64,000 nt of DNA from Romanomermis culicivorax (Eukaryota > Nematoda > Enoplea > Mermithida > Mermithidae): the NCBI GenBank assembly GCA_963922205.1, contig CAWUHX010000171.1, positions 62,001 through 126,000 of the forward strand, given 5' to 3'. Position numbers and translations under genes: made by a program. The notes under the pieces were generated by a model. It made no database searches. It was not told the origin of the DNA and saw only the letters and a program-made list of their open reading frames with translations. Every line of letters begins with the position of its first letter. Positions within the stretch are counted from its first letter, which is position 1. Below, piece after piece: positions 45,114 through 58,590 of the stretch.

Positions 45114-45480
45114 TGATGGAACACAGGCCAACACTGTTCACCCTGGATAGATGTTTTTTTCAACTAATTCACATAATTATTATGCAAACAGGTCTGGATA
45201 TAACAGGTTGGGTTGTCCTGACTGAGAGCTACAGCAGACAGGGCAGTGCTGGTACCACGAGTAAGTTAGCTCATAGGTGAGACATGAGCATCACATGTCA
45301 GTAACAGCACAAGTAGCTCACAGAGGAAGCACATGAGCAAGGCACAGAGGGTGCAGTCCTGTGGGAGAATCAGACAAGGCAGAACAGTCCAAACATTCAC
45401 TTGAGCAAGGTGCAATGTTGTGGTTGTGGCATATTGATCTGTTCGGTCACTTTAGGAGTAGTAGGAGTAGTGTCTGACTA
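45114..45480 (+). repeat. LTR-like block, second copy
   Basis: Starts TGATGGAACACAGG and shares GATGTTTTTTT, AACTAATT.CATAAT, GTCTGGA and, further on, GAGCAAGGTGCAATGTTGTGG with the block at 6157-6650. The distal end is not defined. Unlike the first copy, no Myb-like ORF follows. Confidence 0.5.
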
Positions 45481-48400
45481 TGACTAAAATTCCAAAATTA
45501 TTCACTTTATTGAAATGTGCATAAAATTTGGATACAACGATATATTAGAAAAGCTCATTCCTTTCATTATGAATTTCATGCCTGAAAGCTTTGACCAAAT
45601 TCATAAATTAGCTAGTAGAATGGCCTTAGGTTTGTCCTTTATTAATGTTGTAGTCTGTATTCCTTTTAGTTTATCGTTTTGGGTTTACTTTTTTAACCTG
45701 ATATTGAAAGAATGAGAAGTGAGTTCACATCATAATTACTCGAAAATAAAATATTACTTTCATTATTTTGGTGTATATTTTGGTGTTTTTTATGTTGGAA
45801 TGAATTTTGCTTACAGTTGACATGTATAGTGAGGCTGTTTGAATACCAATGTGACCCTTACAAATGAGTAAATCAGTTTAAAATTAAAAAAATAGAAAAT
45901 AGATACCTCATCTCATTTTTCATTAAATTAAGAAAGTTTAAAATGTATAATATTTGAATTAGTATTAAGAAAGTGTTGTTGTCTCTGTTTTGGCTTGATC
46001 TTAATTATTGCTTTTTAAATTACTCTTATTTTGGTGTATCCCTCCAGTACAAATAATATTTGACACATTTCAATAGAGTATGTTAATCCAAATAGTTTCA
46101 CATTTTTTGTGTATAATTTTTGTTACATAATTTGTATGATATATTCAGTTTGTGTAGTAAATAATTGTTACTTTTTTTTGATGCAGTAAATTTTTGACTT
46201 TTATTACCTGTAAAAGTAGGTTTTAAATTTGCCTAAATTGTGGCACTCGCTGCTGCCCTACTGAACACATCTGAAAAATAGAAATTTTTGTTACATGATA
46301 GAAATTATTTTAGAATCAATGTTTGTGAAGAAAGGTGAGAAATTAATACATTTGAGAAACTTTCATTTTTTGTCATATTATTCAAGCATCGGAGATCTTT
46401 AAATCTAAAATGTTTGAGTTGATTCTGAGATTTGTTTTTTTTACTTGAGGCAACTCAAGGAACCACATTGCAGGAAAATAAACATCTCTCATGACTGCTT
46501 ATTGAGCCAACTTAGTGCATCACTACCATCATATAAAACGATCCTTGTAACAGTGATTTGAACTTGGAATGTGGTCTTTGTGGTTGGAGATGATGATCAT
46601 CTTCAGGATAAGATTGTACAGATGATTTCTGTTGTTTTCTTTCTCAACAAGAAGACGAGGCAATAGCAACAGCAATAGCCCACAATGCCAAAGGTTTATT
46701 CACATTTTACATTGTGATATTTGTGTGTTGAATGAATAGTTAGAGAAGTAGTTAGCCAAAGTTTTTCATCAAGTTTTTAAATCAACCATTTTCATGCACG
46801 GATTTTTCTGCAACAAATCCAGGACATTGATTTCCTTTTCTGGACAATATGTAAAAAGCTCAATCTAGGAGTATTTCAAGCTGCCCACGAATCATGTTTT
46901 CTTAGAATATTCTGGATTTGAATTTGGAATTGAACCCAAAATTTTTACTCACAGCTGGCTCATAGTGTTTGGTATTGTTTTGTTCATTGTTCTCAGAGAT
47001 ATTTATGACAAATGATTTCGAGCATGACATTCAATAATTCACCCAGCATAATACACATAGTGGGCACTAAATTACTCTCAATTTATACATTAAACAGGGG
47101 CAAAAAAAAAATTATTTTATTTTTATGAAGTTTTGCTGATTTGTTCAAATTATCATACATTATTGTATCACTCTTCATTTCATTTAGATTCCAACTGAGA
47201 TTAGTACACAATATTGATTTGTTGATGAGGTTACACATTTCAACTAATGGAATGTTGCATAGAAAGCACGGCTTTGTTGAGATGACCCATCATATGACTC
47301 CCAAGAGTCTCATCACCAAATAGGAATATCCAAATTTAATGTAGTTATTTTGTATCTTGGTCAATCCATTGAAGCTTCAAATTTTCAACTAAATCAATTT
47401 GAGCTGCAATGCCAAACACAAATGATAAGACATGGCATCCATAATAGCCAACAGTATGTGTACTACTGGGCTTTGTCACATTTATAAAGGGCAATAGCAA
47501 CCTCTATAAAGAACCTGCTTTGTTTTCTCTAATTTATTCTCCAAGGCACACTTAAGTATTGGCTATCCAATTTTGAATGATCAATAAACTTTTGAGTCTT
47601 TTGGATCTTTGACCAACATTCAACCAAGGTTTTCTTGAATGATGATGCTCGGGTACAAAAGGTGATTCATTCTCAAAGTCTTTAGCATTTGTATTTATTA
47701 TGACCATTTTCGATCTAAACATTGGGTGGTTAAATTCTTCTGTAGCTTTTCATCTCAACTAAAAATGTCTTTCTTTCTATGCTTTCATAAAATTCTCGAT
47801 TTTCAGTATGTTCTACTGATTCTTTTAAAATATATGAATTTTTAGCTCTCATTTTCACTTATACTTGTTTTATAAATATAAAACACAAAAAATTAAGATC
47901 AATTTATTGTGCTCATCTATAACTGATGTGAACCACATCATTATATGCTGAGCTCTAAACTGAAAAGTTGCTGTTTGGTCGATCAACATGGTAACACTTG
48001 ATTAATGAGCTGATTTTGAACTTGCGCAGAGAACCAGAGTATGAAAAACATATGCCTGAATGATTCACAATTTCATTTCGATTTACAACAAAAGATTTTG
48101 GAAAAAACTGTTTCGAAATTTCAACACAATTTAGGCTAGCATTGTTCTGTAAAGAACTGATCAGTTTTTTGATTTTGCAGTCATGCATTTTTATTCCTTA
48201 CTTTTTGAAAATATCAGGGATTTGCATATTCATATGACTCAAACATCAGGTTAAGAAAGTATTGGTTGCATTGAGTGGTTTCACAAAATTTTCATTCATC
48301 TCAACATATTTCTCCCTTAATACTTCATCAAATTCAAGAATTTATACTGAATTTTCACCGTAAAATCTTCTTCTTTTCAATCATCATATTTTCCTTGATC

Positions 48401-49150
48401 AACTCTGCAATCTCATGAAGTAAATACGCTGATAAAAACAAGTGAAAACTTTTCTTTTTTTATGTTGAACAGTGAATCTCATATTGGAATGTCTCAAGTG
48501 CTGTAGCAATTTATTCTGTATAGGGATCTTGACACTTGGTAGCAATCTCTACCTGATGAAAAACAGATTCTGACCTTCAGTTGAAAGAAAAATATTAAAT
48601 GTCAGGACTGATAGTTCAGCTGATCCATGCCATTGCGAAAAAGTTCTTGCATTTGAATGATTCTTGCCATTGAGAGAAAAAAAGAATTGGCAGAGATGAA
48701 TTCTCCAATTTTTCAAGTCCTTCCGTTCATCTGGAGGGGAATGCTCAAAGTTTTCTGAAAGTCTATTAATATGGCATCCAGGATTATCATCAGAGTTATG
48801 AGACTAGCTGCACTTAGGAAGGGGTTTTGAACACTTGGTTCATAATAACACTACAGTATGCACCACAGCATAGAATTGATTCAATTATGTGATATTTTAT
48901 TCCCTGTTATTTTTATCTAGATCAGATAAATTTTTTCTCATAAAAAACTTTTCCTAAAATATCTCTTGTACATCAGAACCCTTCTCTGAGACCTAAGCCT
49001 TTAGGAATTTCAATTAAGCTACCTGTTCTATTCTGGTAACCATGGAGAAGAAGAGATATAAATGAGCATTTAGTTATTTCCTGTTATTCTTGGTCTTCAT
49101 TTTGGTGTACTATAGTGAGCTGTAAATTATATCATGGAGGTTAGTTTGGA
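45481..49150. other. No gene called
   Basis: AT-rich with only short frames. I see no protein motif or strong repeat. 46620-46660 (TTTCTCAACAAGAAGACGAGG) resembles, in reverse, the small repeat at 27480 and 32970. Confidence 0.4.
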
Positions 49151-49353
49151 TAAATTTGGATTGCCATAATTTTGAATACCCATTACTATATTCATGTTTT
49201 AGGCCCATAATTCTGATGCAGCCAATCAACACACAGGAACAGTTGGGAGAAGCTTTGGAATTAGTAGGGAGACAGATTAGTTGCTTTGATGCAAGTGTAT
49301 GCCTCTGGGGTGGACATCACCCTTGGAAGAAAAACAAAATCACCAAAAGCTTT
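49151..49353 (+). other. Possible orphan exon
   Basis: After an acceptor-like CATGTTTTAG (49193-49202) the plus strand is open for about 50 codons (MQPINTQEQLGEALELVGRQ) with less biased composition than the surroundings, ending in TAA near 49353. No family is recognised and no partner exon is seen. Confidence 0.2.
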
Positions 49354-51190
49354 TAAATTCTGTTTTATGAGAAGACAACTAATAAAGAAATTTGTGTTAT
49401 ACTTAGGATTTTTTGATCAAAGTTTATAGATGAATTTTCAAGCTTCTCTTTTGTATCTCCATATGGGGCGTGAGCATAAAATTGCAACCCTCACCAAGTA
49501 TCAGCTTTGGCATTTATGGATAGTGAGAAAAACTAAGCTGTATGATCTGAAACATCCGACAGATAGGAATGATCTTTGGTGGACAGCACAATACTCTGAC
49601 ATGTTGTGGAAGTGTTCTGACAAATAGGAGAATATTTCTGAGCATAAGTTTTTGATAATCTGATGGGAAGTACAAATAAACAGGTAGTTTTAAAATAGAG
49701 CCTTTGCATAACTTTTTTTGAAGTTTCAGATATGAATTAAAGTTTGCCTTTGTGCTCATCTCAAATATTATGGTTTGTTTATAAAATGTTATAATGGTCA
49801 TCACTCACTAATTGTCTGGTATTTTATTGAAATTTTAGTCAAATTTGGTAGAATGTAATTGTCAATGTGAGGAGAGCAGTTTTGGATCATAATTTTTTCA
49901 CAATAGTAAAAGAATAAATATACAAGTGCAAAAAAGAAAAAAAACCAAAGGTTGGAAATGTGACAAGAAAGTTTATTTCATCTTTTAGTCACTGCATTTT
50001 TGAGGTTGCAGCTGGGTGTACTTTCTTTGGGGTCATCCCATTTGACGTTGGATTCATCCAAGGCAACATTGCTAAGAGAGCATGAAAGAAATAAACACGA
50101 AGGAGAACAAAGATAAACTAACGCAATACAAAAGAATAAAAAAAAATGTCCCAAAAATAAGAAATAGCCAAAAAAAAACGATTATTGAAATAGTGTGAAC
50201 AAAAAGAATCTGAAGTACTCTAGTGTAACTCATGTTTCTGATATTTTCAAAACTGCTAATTGCATGCAAAGTCTAAAATTGTCAGTAGTCTTTGCTTCAA
50301 ATTTCTTATCAATTGTCAGCCTTTCATGCTAATCAAATTTTATGTATTAACTGGACTAAAAAAAAGGTGTATCAAAAAATTTTCCAGAAGATTGTGCCAC
50401 ACTATGACCACTGTCCCACAAAAGCTGTGAAAACATAACTAAACTAAAACATAAATTATACACTCCAAAAACAAAAGAAAAAAGGAATACACACAAATGT
50501 TCACTATGATAACAGGAGAAAACAAAGGAGCAGAAACTGTTTTTGCTTTTCTGCAGTGTAAAGAAATGCGTAAGGAAGTGCAAACAAGGAACAGAAAAAT
50601 GAAAATAATATTTTGGAAGATTCAAGGAATTTAACAGAGAGGAAGATGAGTGAGTAGAATTGAATAAAAAAACAAGAACAAAAGTAAAAAGGGAAAAAAC
50701 GGAGATTGAGAAGCGAAAAAAGAATATGAGTACCTGGAAAGAGAATTAACAACTGAAATACGATTTTGAGGTAAAAACTACAAGAAATGGTGGCTAAAGT
50801 CAAATGGAAAAGAAATGTATGGGAACAAAAATGAAGAAACAAATAGAAAAAACACAATAGGAAAATAAAACCAAAAAGTAATGAGACATAGAATTGAATG
50901 ATCCAGAATGATAATGGAAAAGGGGAAACTGTAAGAGAAAGAAGAATGAAATAGAAACAGTGAAAAAATTATATACAGAAAAAAAGGAAAGGGATCAACA
51001 AAATGATTTTTTACTGTAAATGGTGTCTTTCATATGTAAGCCGACCATACTTGTCACACAGCTAAGTTTGCCAGATGGCACAGTCAACCACCTGCTACAC
51101 AATTAGTTTTTAGACTTACAGCAGGAAGGGATGTTTCATTGGCCAGGTCCATACAATGATTTTTTCTCTTCCCCCAATTTATTCTAATTG
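49354..51190. other. No gene called; A-rich 50090-51010
   Basis: The purine/A-rich plus strand at 50090-51010 produces long Phe/Leu/Ser frames on the minus strand that reflect composition, not coding. Confidence 0.45.
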
Positions 51191-51197
51191 CTCACTG

Positions 51198-51542
51198 TCA
51201 AAATTTTTCAGCACAGTTTTTGTGATGCTTTTTACTGCACTTCTCTGTGGACTTTTTGTTGGCGTCATCATCTAGTAAAAGACAGAAAATAAAAAACGTA
51301 TTGAAATTATATAAAGTATGAAAGCTATGGAGAGCTGTCAATTTTGGATCATTCCCATAATTTACAACCTCTTCTTTGGTTCTCTGATGTATTTTCTCCT
51401 CTGTTGAAGACAATGACCTTCCAAAGGGGCAGCTGTAATTGGCCCAAATTTTTTGTCCACTGGCCCAAGGGAAATTGTCATGAATAATGTGATGATGAAT
51501 CCTCTTTTGCTGGCCCTGATAGTTATCTACATTTTTGTCCAT
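51198..51542 (-). other. Possible two-exon gene fragment
   Basis: From ATG 51542 the minus strand encodes FPWASGQKIWANYSCPFG and LSSTEEKIHQRTKEEVVNYG, balanced in composition and coding-like. After an AT-rich gap a strong acceptor (GTCTTTTACTAG, ending at 51272) precedes an Lys/Ser-rich segment that is open in two frames (MMTPTKSPQRSAVKS or DDDANKKSTEKC). The donor is not clear. No family recognised. Confidence 0.25.
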
Positions 51543-54139
51543 TTAACTAAGGGTTTTAATGGACCTTTTTAACATTATGGTATAATAAAAATAGAATAAT
51601 CTGAGAAAATATAGATGATGAACTGGATAAAATAGCAGGATTGATAAAAAAAATGGTAACTAGATATAGAAAATCCTAACAAAAAACTTGACAGTTATAG
51701 TGCATGCAAACAATTATAATCCAAATGATTCCTCATAGTAATATAAAATTGTGCAGGGGCATACCATGGATCCATAAGTGCAGAAAATAATCAGTCCCCC
51801 ATCTGTTAAAAAAGCATAGTCACTAATAGTTTCTCATTTTCAGCTCTGTGTGGTCATTTTGATGGTGGTATTACTTATTTTTACTCACCACTGACTTTTT
51901 TTTGCAGGCTGACAGCGAATGTGGCCAAGGTAGCGAATGTGCTACCCAGTCAACACATGGCATGGACAATCATGTGGTGCAGTCCATCACATGGCATGAT
52001 AAGCCACTCTGCAGCAAGTATTATTTCCCAACATTTGAAAAAACTGATAGCTCACATGTCTACTAGTGGATGGAATGTGTTTGGGGTCAGCAATAATTCT
52101 ACCTGACATTTACATGTGTTGCCCAACTGCAAAACAAAAAATAAATGCCCAGCTGCAAAAAAAACAAAAACTCTACCTCGCCTATGTCTAGCCTCTTCCC
52201 ACTCAAGCATTTCACTGCATGGAAAAAATACAGAAAAAAGCAATTGACCCATCAGAAATTTCCTAGTCATACAGAATGTCAGCTTTTTTTCAATCTAGGA
52301 TCAGTTGAAAATCGGAATTCTAGAGGAACACAAGCAACTATGATGCAAACCTGTGAAAATCACACAAAATGTCAAGGAAGGAGGGTATGCATTCCACTCA
52401 ACCACTGTATTGCATCATTTACAGAACTGGAATAAACTGGTAATAAAATCTATATGCTGTATTCAGCATAATCAACAATAATTTTTGTATCAAACAGGAT
52501 CCACTCAGTAATTTGGGAAGGCAAGAAAAGAAATCAACAATATCCTACTACATTTTAGAAATATCCAGGGACATTATCCACAAATGCAGAAATGATGACT
52601 AGAGAAATGCTAACACTTTTGGATTAGTCTTTTTTTGCTTGTTTGGTTATTCTTTGGATATTGGAATGATTCTTAGAGCATGCTGTAAACTAGGTAAAAG
52701 TAGTCAGAATCATGCATTGGGGTACCATGCTATATTCTGTCTTTTATAAAATGCTTGATATGAAAAATGACACAACTATCTAATGACTGCTTTTGTTGTA
52801 GCATTTTTACTGCAAAAATTTTTGAGTGTTGGTTGTTATGTCCATAGATGCACAGCACAGAAAATCTGCTGGGGGTCAGCCAATACAGGTGGTGGAATAG
52901 ATTTTTTTCTATTCTTGATAACCAAAAGTTTTTCAACATCCAGGCAGTATATTCTGAAACCCTTATTAATCAGATATGTGAAATTATTTTTCCTCAGGAA
53001 GTTTGAATGTTAGTTCCTTAGGAGATATGCAAAAATATCACTTTCTCCTGCTGTCATTTTTGGGTTGCCATTCAGAAAGCCCTGAATAGTGATTTTGAGG
53101 CCAAGTGTTATATGGGAAATACCATGTTTACTGGAAAACCAAAAACACAAGAACATTGTTAGGCAGGCCTTTATATTTTCTTAATGGATACACATTGTTG
53201 GGCCACCTAGATCCTTCTGAGGGAAAAAATTTGCACAATACATAAAAATTTGCATGATAAAAAAAATTTGCATAATACACAACCATCTTGGGCACAAATT
53301 TCAAATATTATAGGAGTACTGGAAATTAGTCAGTTAATGCATTAATTTTTTAATTAAATAGATTTCCAGAAGACTCCAAGATGTAAAAGTCAGTTAAGTA
53401 TCAAATGTGAAACCGAAAAAGCAATGCTGCTAGATTAAGAATAAGGACATCTATCATTAATGGAGGGCTCACATTCCAATAAGGCAGTGATTGCTTGCTT
53501 CTTCTTCACATTCTTTTAGATTTGGACCTTGTAAATTTATTCTTTGTATTAGGGCATAAGCAAGCCATGTGCCCTGGTATTCTGAACTGGAAGCATTGTG
53601 ATGCCTTACACACTGATATAAGCGATGAAAAGAAACACAACATACTCATCAATTATTGCATTTCTCAGCTGTCTTATCTAATTATCTAATTATCTATCTT
53701 ATCTAATGCAGTTTCCATAAAATGGCAAAATGAGAATTTAAATTTTTCATTAAGAAAAATAAATTTTTTTGTATGAAAATTTTTTTTCAGCAGATATTCT
53801 TTTCTGCTCCAAAATTTATTTTTCTGCTACCAAACATAAACTTTCTCAGATAATTTTTCCTCACAAACAAATTATTCACTTGGAGAAAAATGATGTTCTC
53901 TTTATTTCACCAGTCAGTGCAGATGCAAACATGCATGAGCATATGTGCTATTATTGTGATTAGTTGCCAGCCTCATATATTTGCCTGTCCTGGCTGATGC
54001 AATTGCACAAGAGCTGCAAATTAATTTTGATCTCAATAATTTCTCTCTTATCTGGGGTTATTCCTTATATTTCATAGATGTATTTTATGTGATTTATTTA
54101 TTTTATTTCTGCAACTATTTGTTTTTCTGTTATTTCTAT
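51543..54139. other. No gene called; two small tandem repeats
   Basis: 53224-53283 holds three imperfect copies of AAATTTGCAYAATACA, about 20 bp each. 53671-53707 holds repeated TTATCTAA. Coding-like plus-strand text at 52160-52435 and 51905-52106 is short and unassignable. Confidence 0.4.
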
Positions 54140-54980
54140 GATGGTTTTGCACAAATGATTGTACAGACTATATTCATTAATTTCACTCATCTCTACTTTT
54201 TGCAGCATTGCTAAATTTAGGTTAGTTTCTGATATGCTTTGGGCAAATCAATCAATCAATGAGAAATGGAGGAAAGATCAATAAATTGACAATCCATACT
54301 GTGATAGGGACAATAGTGATAAGCATTAGAAGACATATTAAGATGGCAATAGTATTCGCATTGGCAGCAATTTTGGCAGATGATTGGACAATGGATTGGA
54401 TGATGTGACCAATGGCGGTCAGATTCCCATGCTGGCTCATGTCTTCTATCATCATCAGGATTTAAACTTGGGTTAGTGAGTTTTATAAAATATTCCTCAC
54501 ATTTTGGAATGAAAAATGTGAACATATATAGGCAAGATTTTGTGAAGGATCATTTACTATTTACTTCAAAAGTCACTTTTTCGGAAACTATCATGTTAAT
54601 ATAAATATAGTTATAGTTTAGTTTTTTGTAGTTATAGTTTTCTTTTTTGTGCTCCAACAAATGTTTTCACTCAAGTGTTGTCTTCAGTGTGACTACAACC
54701 TTTTTGTGGGCCATAATGAGTTTGATTTTGATTCCTACAGACATGAAATAAATGAAGATTTCAATTTGCCAAAGCATTAATGTTCTATTTCATTAATGTT
54801 TCATAGGTTCTACCTTGCTTAGGTGATTATATCAGGTAGACATGCATGACAAAAAAATTCCATGGGAATGATCCTTGAACTTCTCATTGAGTGGCATGCT
54901 GGGTTGGTGAGCAGAAAAAATGAAAAAGAATCCTGGAAGCTTGTTTTTCAAACAAAATATGCATAAAAATCTGTTGAATG
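54140..54980 (+). repeat. Unnamed repeat R2, copy C
   Basis: Same ordered landmarks as copy B (35371-36290): GCAGCATTGCTAAATTT, AATCAATCAAT, GGACAATGGATTGGATGATGTG, GGCTCATGTCTTC, GTGAGTTTTATAA, GTGCTCCAACAAATGTTTT, AGCTTGTTTTTCAAA and AATATGCATAA. About 18 kb from copy B, direct orientation. Confidence 0.65.
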
Positions 54981-55559
54981 TTGCTGGTGTACTGTAGAGA
55001 ACTCAAAATTCAAATATTCAGGCATTTTTTCATATGTACGCAAGACATGCATTAATTCGCCCAGAGTAATCATTTTTTCTGATTCACAGACCATGAAGAA
55101 TGTGAGCAAGAGTTGTCTAATGATTTAAATCTATCATCTAAAAGTTCAAGTTCGTCATCTCAATCAGAGTTAAAGTCATACATGACCAATAAAGTTATCA
55201 AACAGGCGAATATTTTCAAGAAAGTGCTTTTGAAAAAATAGGATATCAGCATCATAATCACCTTGCACACTCTACCAAAAACATTGAAATCCCGACTTGA
55301 ATGTCTACTCCAATCAATTTCACAATGATGCTGATTAGAAAAAATTAAATGATATTCATCTTCCAGAAAAATTTCAATGTCATGATGACATTCAACAGTT
55401 TGATTGAGACATCATTGATGCTATAGAGAAAAATGGAACTGAATTGGTTGAAAAAATTGGAGCGCATTGGATTTAACAAGGATATGAAAGATGAATAGCT
55501 GCAGCGGGACCAGGCCATTATCATGTATGCTCAACATTTAAAGTGGATCATCCATGTTC
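54981..55559. other. No gene called
   Basis: A Ser/Glu-rich coding-like stretch at 55085-55240 on the plus strand (SSKSSSSSSQSELKSYM) is too short to assign. It may be an upstream piece of recombinase copy 5. Confidence 0.3.
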
Positions 55560-56510
55560 TGTTGGCTAACAATACAAATTATTGTAAGGACATAGGCTGC
55601 ATTTTCAATTTTTGTTGCCTGAATGTAGAACTGCTTTCCCTTACGGCAGCTGCTGAAGGTGAAATTGTTGGTTTTGTTCACTACATTTAACAGTCCTCTA
55701 TATGAACATGACAAGTTTTTTTAGAATATTAAGGAAAGTTGGATCATTTTCCTTGGCCAATGGCTTTATGAGTAAATTGATTTGGTTCCTAAATTTTGTG
55801 ATTGAGAATTTATACCCTTTGTCCTGATAGCAACTGAATTGAAGAAAAATTCATGAACATGTGAACAAATGCTCTAAGCATGCAAAATATGTTTTCAAAA
55901 AGGATTCAAATTGAAAAGTGTGACTTTCAGATTGGAAATTGAACATCTTGTCCAAGTATTTCACAGTTTTGACACATACAAATTATTCCTATTCAATTTT
56001 TATGCTCTGCTTAAAACTTGCTCTTTTCCACTTGTTTGATTTCAGAAAGTTTATATTTGATGTTTTTCACAATTTTGGTTGGAATATTCATTTTTCATTG
56101 TTTTTTGGATATCTTCTATGAAACAGTGGAACCCAACTCCATGCAGATATGTGTTTTGCAATTTGAAAAATGTTAGAAAGTAATTTTCTTGTTTTTTAGG
56201 AATAGGCAGCTTCAATGGTTCCAATTAGTTACAAGAAATGCTTGTCATAAATCCACCATGGGAATGTTTTGGTGAAATTTTGGGAAATTTGTGCTGAAAA
56301 CGGTCATATTTCAAGGACTGAATACTATTTTGCTTTATATTTTGTTTCAGCCATGGTGTTCTATGTACATTTTGCCCAAGTCATTTAGAAAAGCCAATTG
56401 AAATATATTCATAAATTTAAAGCTGATGATGGGATTGGATACAAATTGATAAAATTGTCAGATACCAAATGTGGCTTATCAATGACCATAATGAGCACAG
56501 ATGCACCCTC
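55560..56510 (+). pseudogene. Tyrosine-recombinase-like gene, copy 5, with upstream repeat
   Basis: The last 200 bases encode SQLKYIHKFKADDGIGYKLI, then LSDTKCGL and MTIMSTDA, nearly the same as copy 3 (KYIYKFKADDGIEHKLI ... MTIMSTDA). The box A region is disrupted. The upstream 55600-56320 is the direct counterpart of the inverted sequence at 43080-43830. No stop-free frame longer than the match exists. Confidence 0.55.
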
Positions 56511-57779
56511 CCAAAATTCGAATTTTAGTACTGTGATTTACTAAATGCAGAAAAATATCAAATCTGCATAGCTGAATTCATTGATGAAATTAATTTCCTC
56601 CTAAGTTTGTATAATTTTTCAGGAATACAAAAATCGTCAATTTTCGGCTGGAAAATTATTTATAATGCCAATTCTCAGAAAAGAAATTGCGGAAATCGGA
56701 ATTTTAATTTTCCAATGTCCAAAGGGTTGAAAAGTATAAAATCCACATCACTGAGTTCAAAAGCTACAGTCTTCTCTGGGGTCAAAGTTTCACAGACTTT
56801 TGTTCAATATATGTTTTTTAGTGAAAGCAAGCAGTATAGGATCTGACATAGAGACTGCCTATGTGGAGCTTGTCATCCTCCAAACAATTTTTTGACAAGC
56901 CAGCTCAAAATGAAGCACCAACTATAATAGGAAACAAACAAATGGTGAAGAAAGAAAGATGTGGAATCCATTCTGGTATAAACCATCTCAAATGCATCTG
57001 CTTTGACTGTTGATGTGCATTTAAAGCTCTGATTCAACATTGTAGAATTTTCTACAAACATTTTTTCTACAATAATTTTATAACCTCATAACTTTTTTGG
57101 AAGTAATGTCTTAATGCTCTTGGGTATACAGCATTTATTAGCATAGATGTACATAGAAAGTATATGACATTACCCTTTGTGAAATTGGTAGAAGACTTTG
57201 AATGGGATGAGTTAAGTTTTCATAATTCTTTTGCACCTGGAAAGGCATGCTATAAATTCATACTTGGGCATTTCATCAAGTAGGATTTCAAGAACCAGCA
57301 TATGTTCTATCTAACGATTCTCCCATACACCAAGCATGACTTGAATGTCCTTGCCCCTTCCCAACCTCATTACCTCAAAGCAATCCTGCTCCTGCCACTC
57401 TCCTGGTCGTCCCATCATGCAGGAAACAAGTACAATAATTATTTATTCAGACTGTTCATTTAGCTTGATTTATATTAGAATATGTTTTCTAAGATTCACT
57501 GGGAGTGAGTACTACACAGTTGTATACAAATTTATTCTTTCAGTATAGACTTAAAATCATTTAATCACAACTGTTCATAGAAAGCATTAAAAAACCTAAA
57601 CATTTATATATCACACAAATACAATACATTGCGATTTGGAATTTTATGAAATAAACATTGTTCCTAGGCTTTGGTGTTTTGTTTTTGTCTTTTTGATTCT
57701 CTGATAAACTAAAAAATCAAAAATGCCGGTTTCTGTTTTTTGGCTTATAGCATGAAAAGGCTTTAATCAAGCCTTAAGT
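56511..57779. other. No gene called
   Basis: Short frames only. No repeat or motif that I can support. Confidence 0.4.
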
Positions 57780-58590
57780 TGTAACGACCAGATTTCTGTG
57801 AGATACTTTACTTTTAACCAACGGTCGATACAGCAGGGACGGAATAACAGGATGGGGCCCGGGCGGTACAATAATATGGGAATACAAGGAATGGTCGACG
57901 GTCGCTTGAACGTTGAATAACAAAAATGGATGGCACGTTTGCTTGCAAATGTGAATACGAACACGAATGACGAATTTAAAAAAAAACCCATGAATAATAA
58001 TCATAAAAATCATGCTTTTTCTTCTCTTTTATACGACGTTTTTGCCACTCCCTGGGCGTCGCGGGAGGTCGTGTTTCCGTCCATCTTCTTCCACCAATCG
58101 CTGCTTCGCTTACCTGTTTCCGCCTACTGTATGCTTCTTTCGCCACGCCTCTTGTTTTTAATTTACTCCTAATTTCCACACTCACATGCCTTTCAACCTA
58201 CAGTATGCCTTGCCACCTCTATGTTTTTTAGTTTTTCATGTATTTTTCGGTTTTCCATGCATTCCTCCTAAACCTTTTGTCTGGGTTGGGATTTCTGTAC
58301 TTTCTACATGGGCAGGTGTGTTTACGCGTTTTGGAGGGGATTATTGTACCTACAGAATGTGTATCTTCATGTGCATTACGAGGGCCAGGTGCCAATGTGG
58401 AAATAATTATGTGCGTCTTTAATTGGGTCAATGGGGTATGGGAAGATCAAAATAAAGTGCTTCACATAAATTTATAAGAATGTTTGGGTGTGAATTCCAG
58501 ACACCCTTGAGACGATAGATTAATAAATGAAAATATATCTAATAAATGAATATCACATACTGTATGCTACGCTTTAGCAGGTATGTTACA
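57780..58590 (-). mobile_element. 3' LTR of a deleted gypsy element (TGTAAC family)
   Basis: 811 bp bounded by TGTAAC and GTTACA. On the minus strand its start directly follows a purine-rich tract (58591-58603), the polypurine tract expected at a 3' LTR. It has a TATAAAAG box at 58026-58033. Related to the solo LTR at 40256-41159 and the scrap at 8172-8420. Confidence 0.85.
58026..58033 (-). promoter_or_regulatory. TATA box of the LTR
   Basis: TATAAAAG on the minus strand in a GTATAAAAGAGAAG context conserved with the solo LTR. Confidence 0.55.

Noticed and set aside
50356-50857. Long Phe/Leu/Ser open frames (-)
   Set aside because: The complementary strand is A/G-rich, so these frames are compositional.
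54252-54525. Minus-strand frames in repeat R2 copy C
   Set aside because: Not conserved as open frames in copies A and B.
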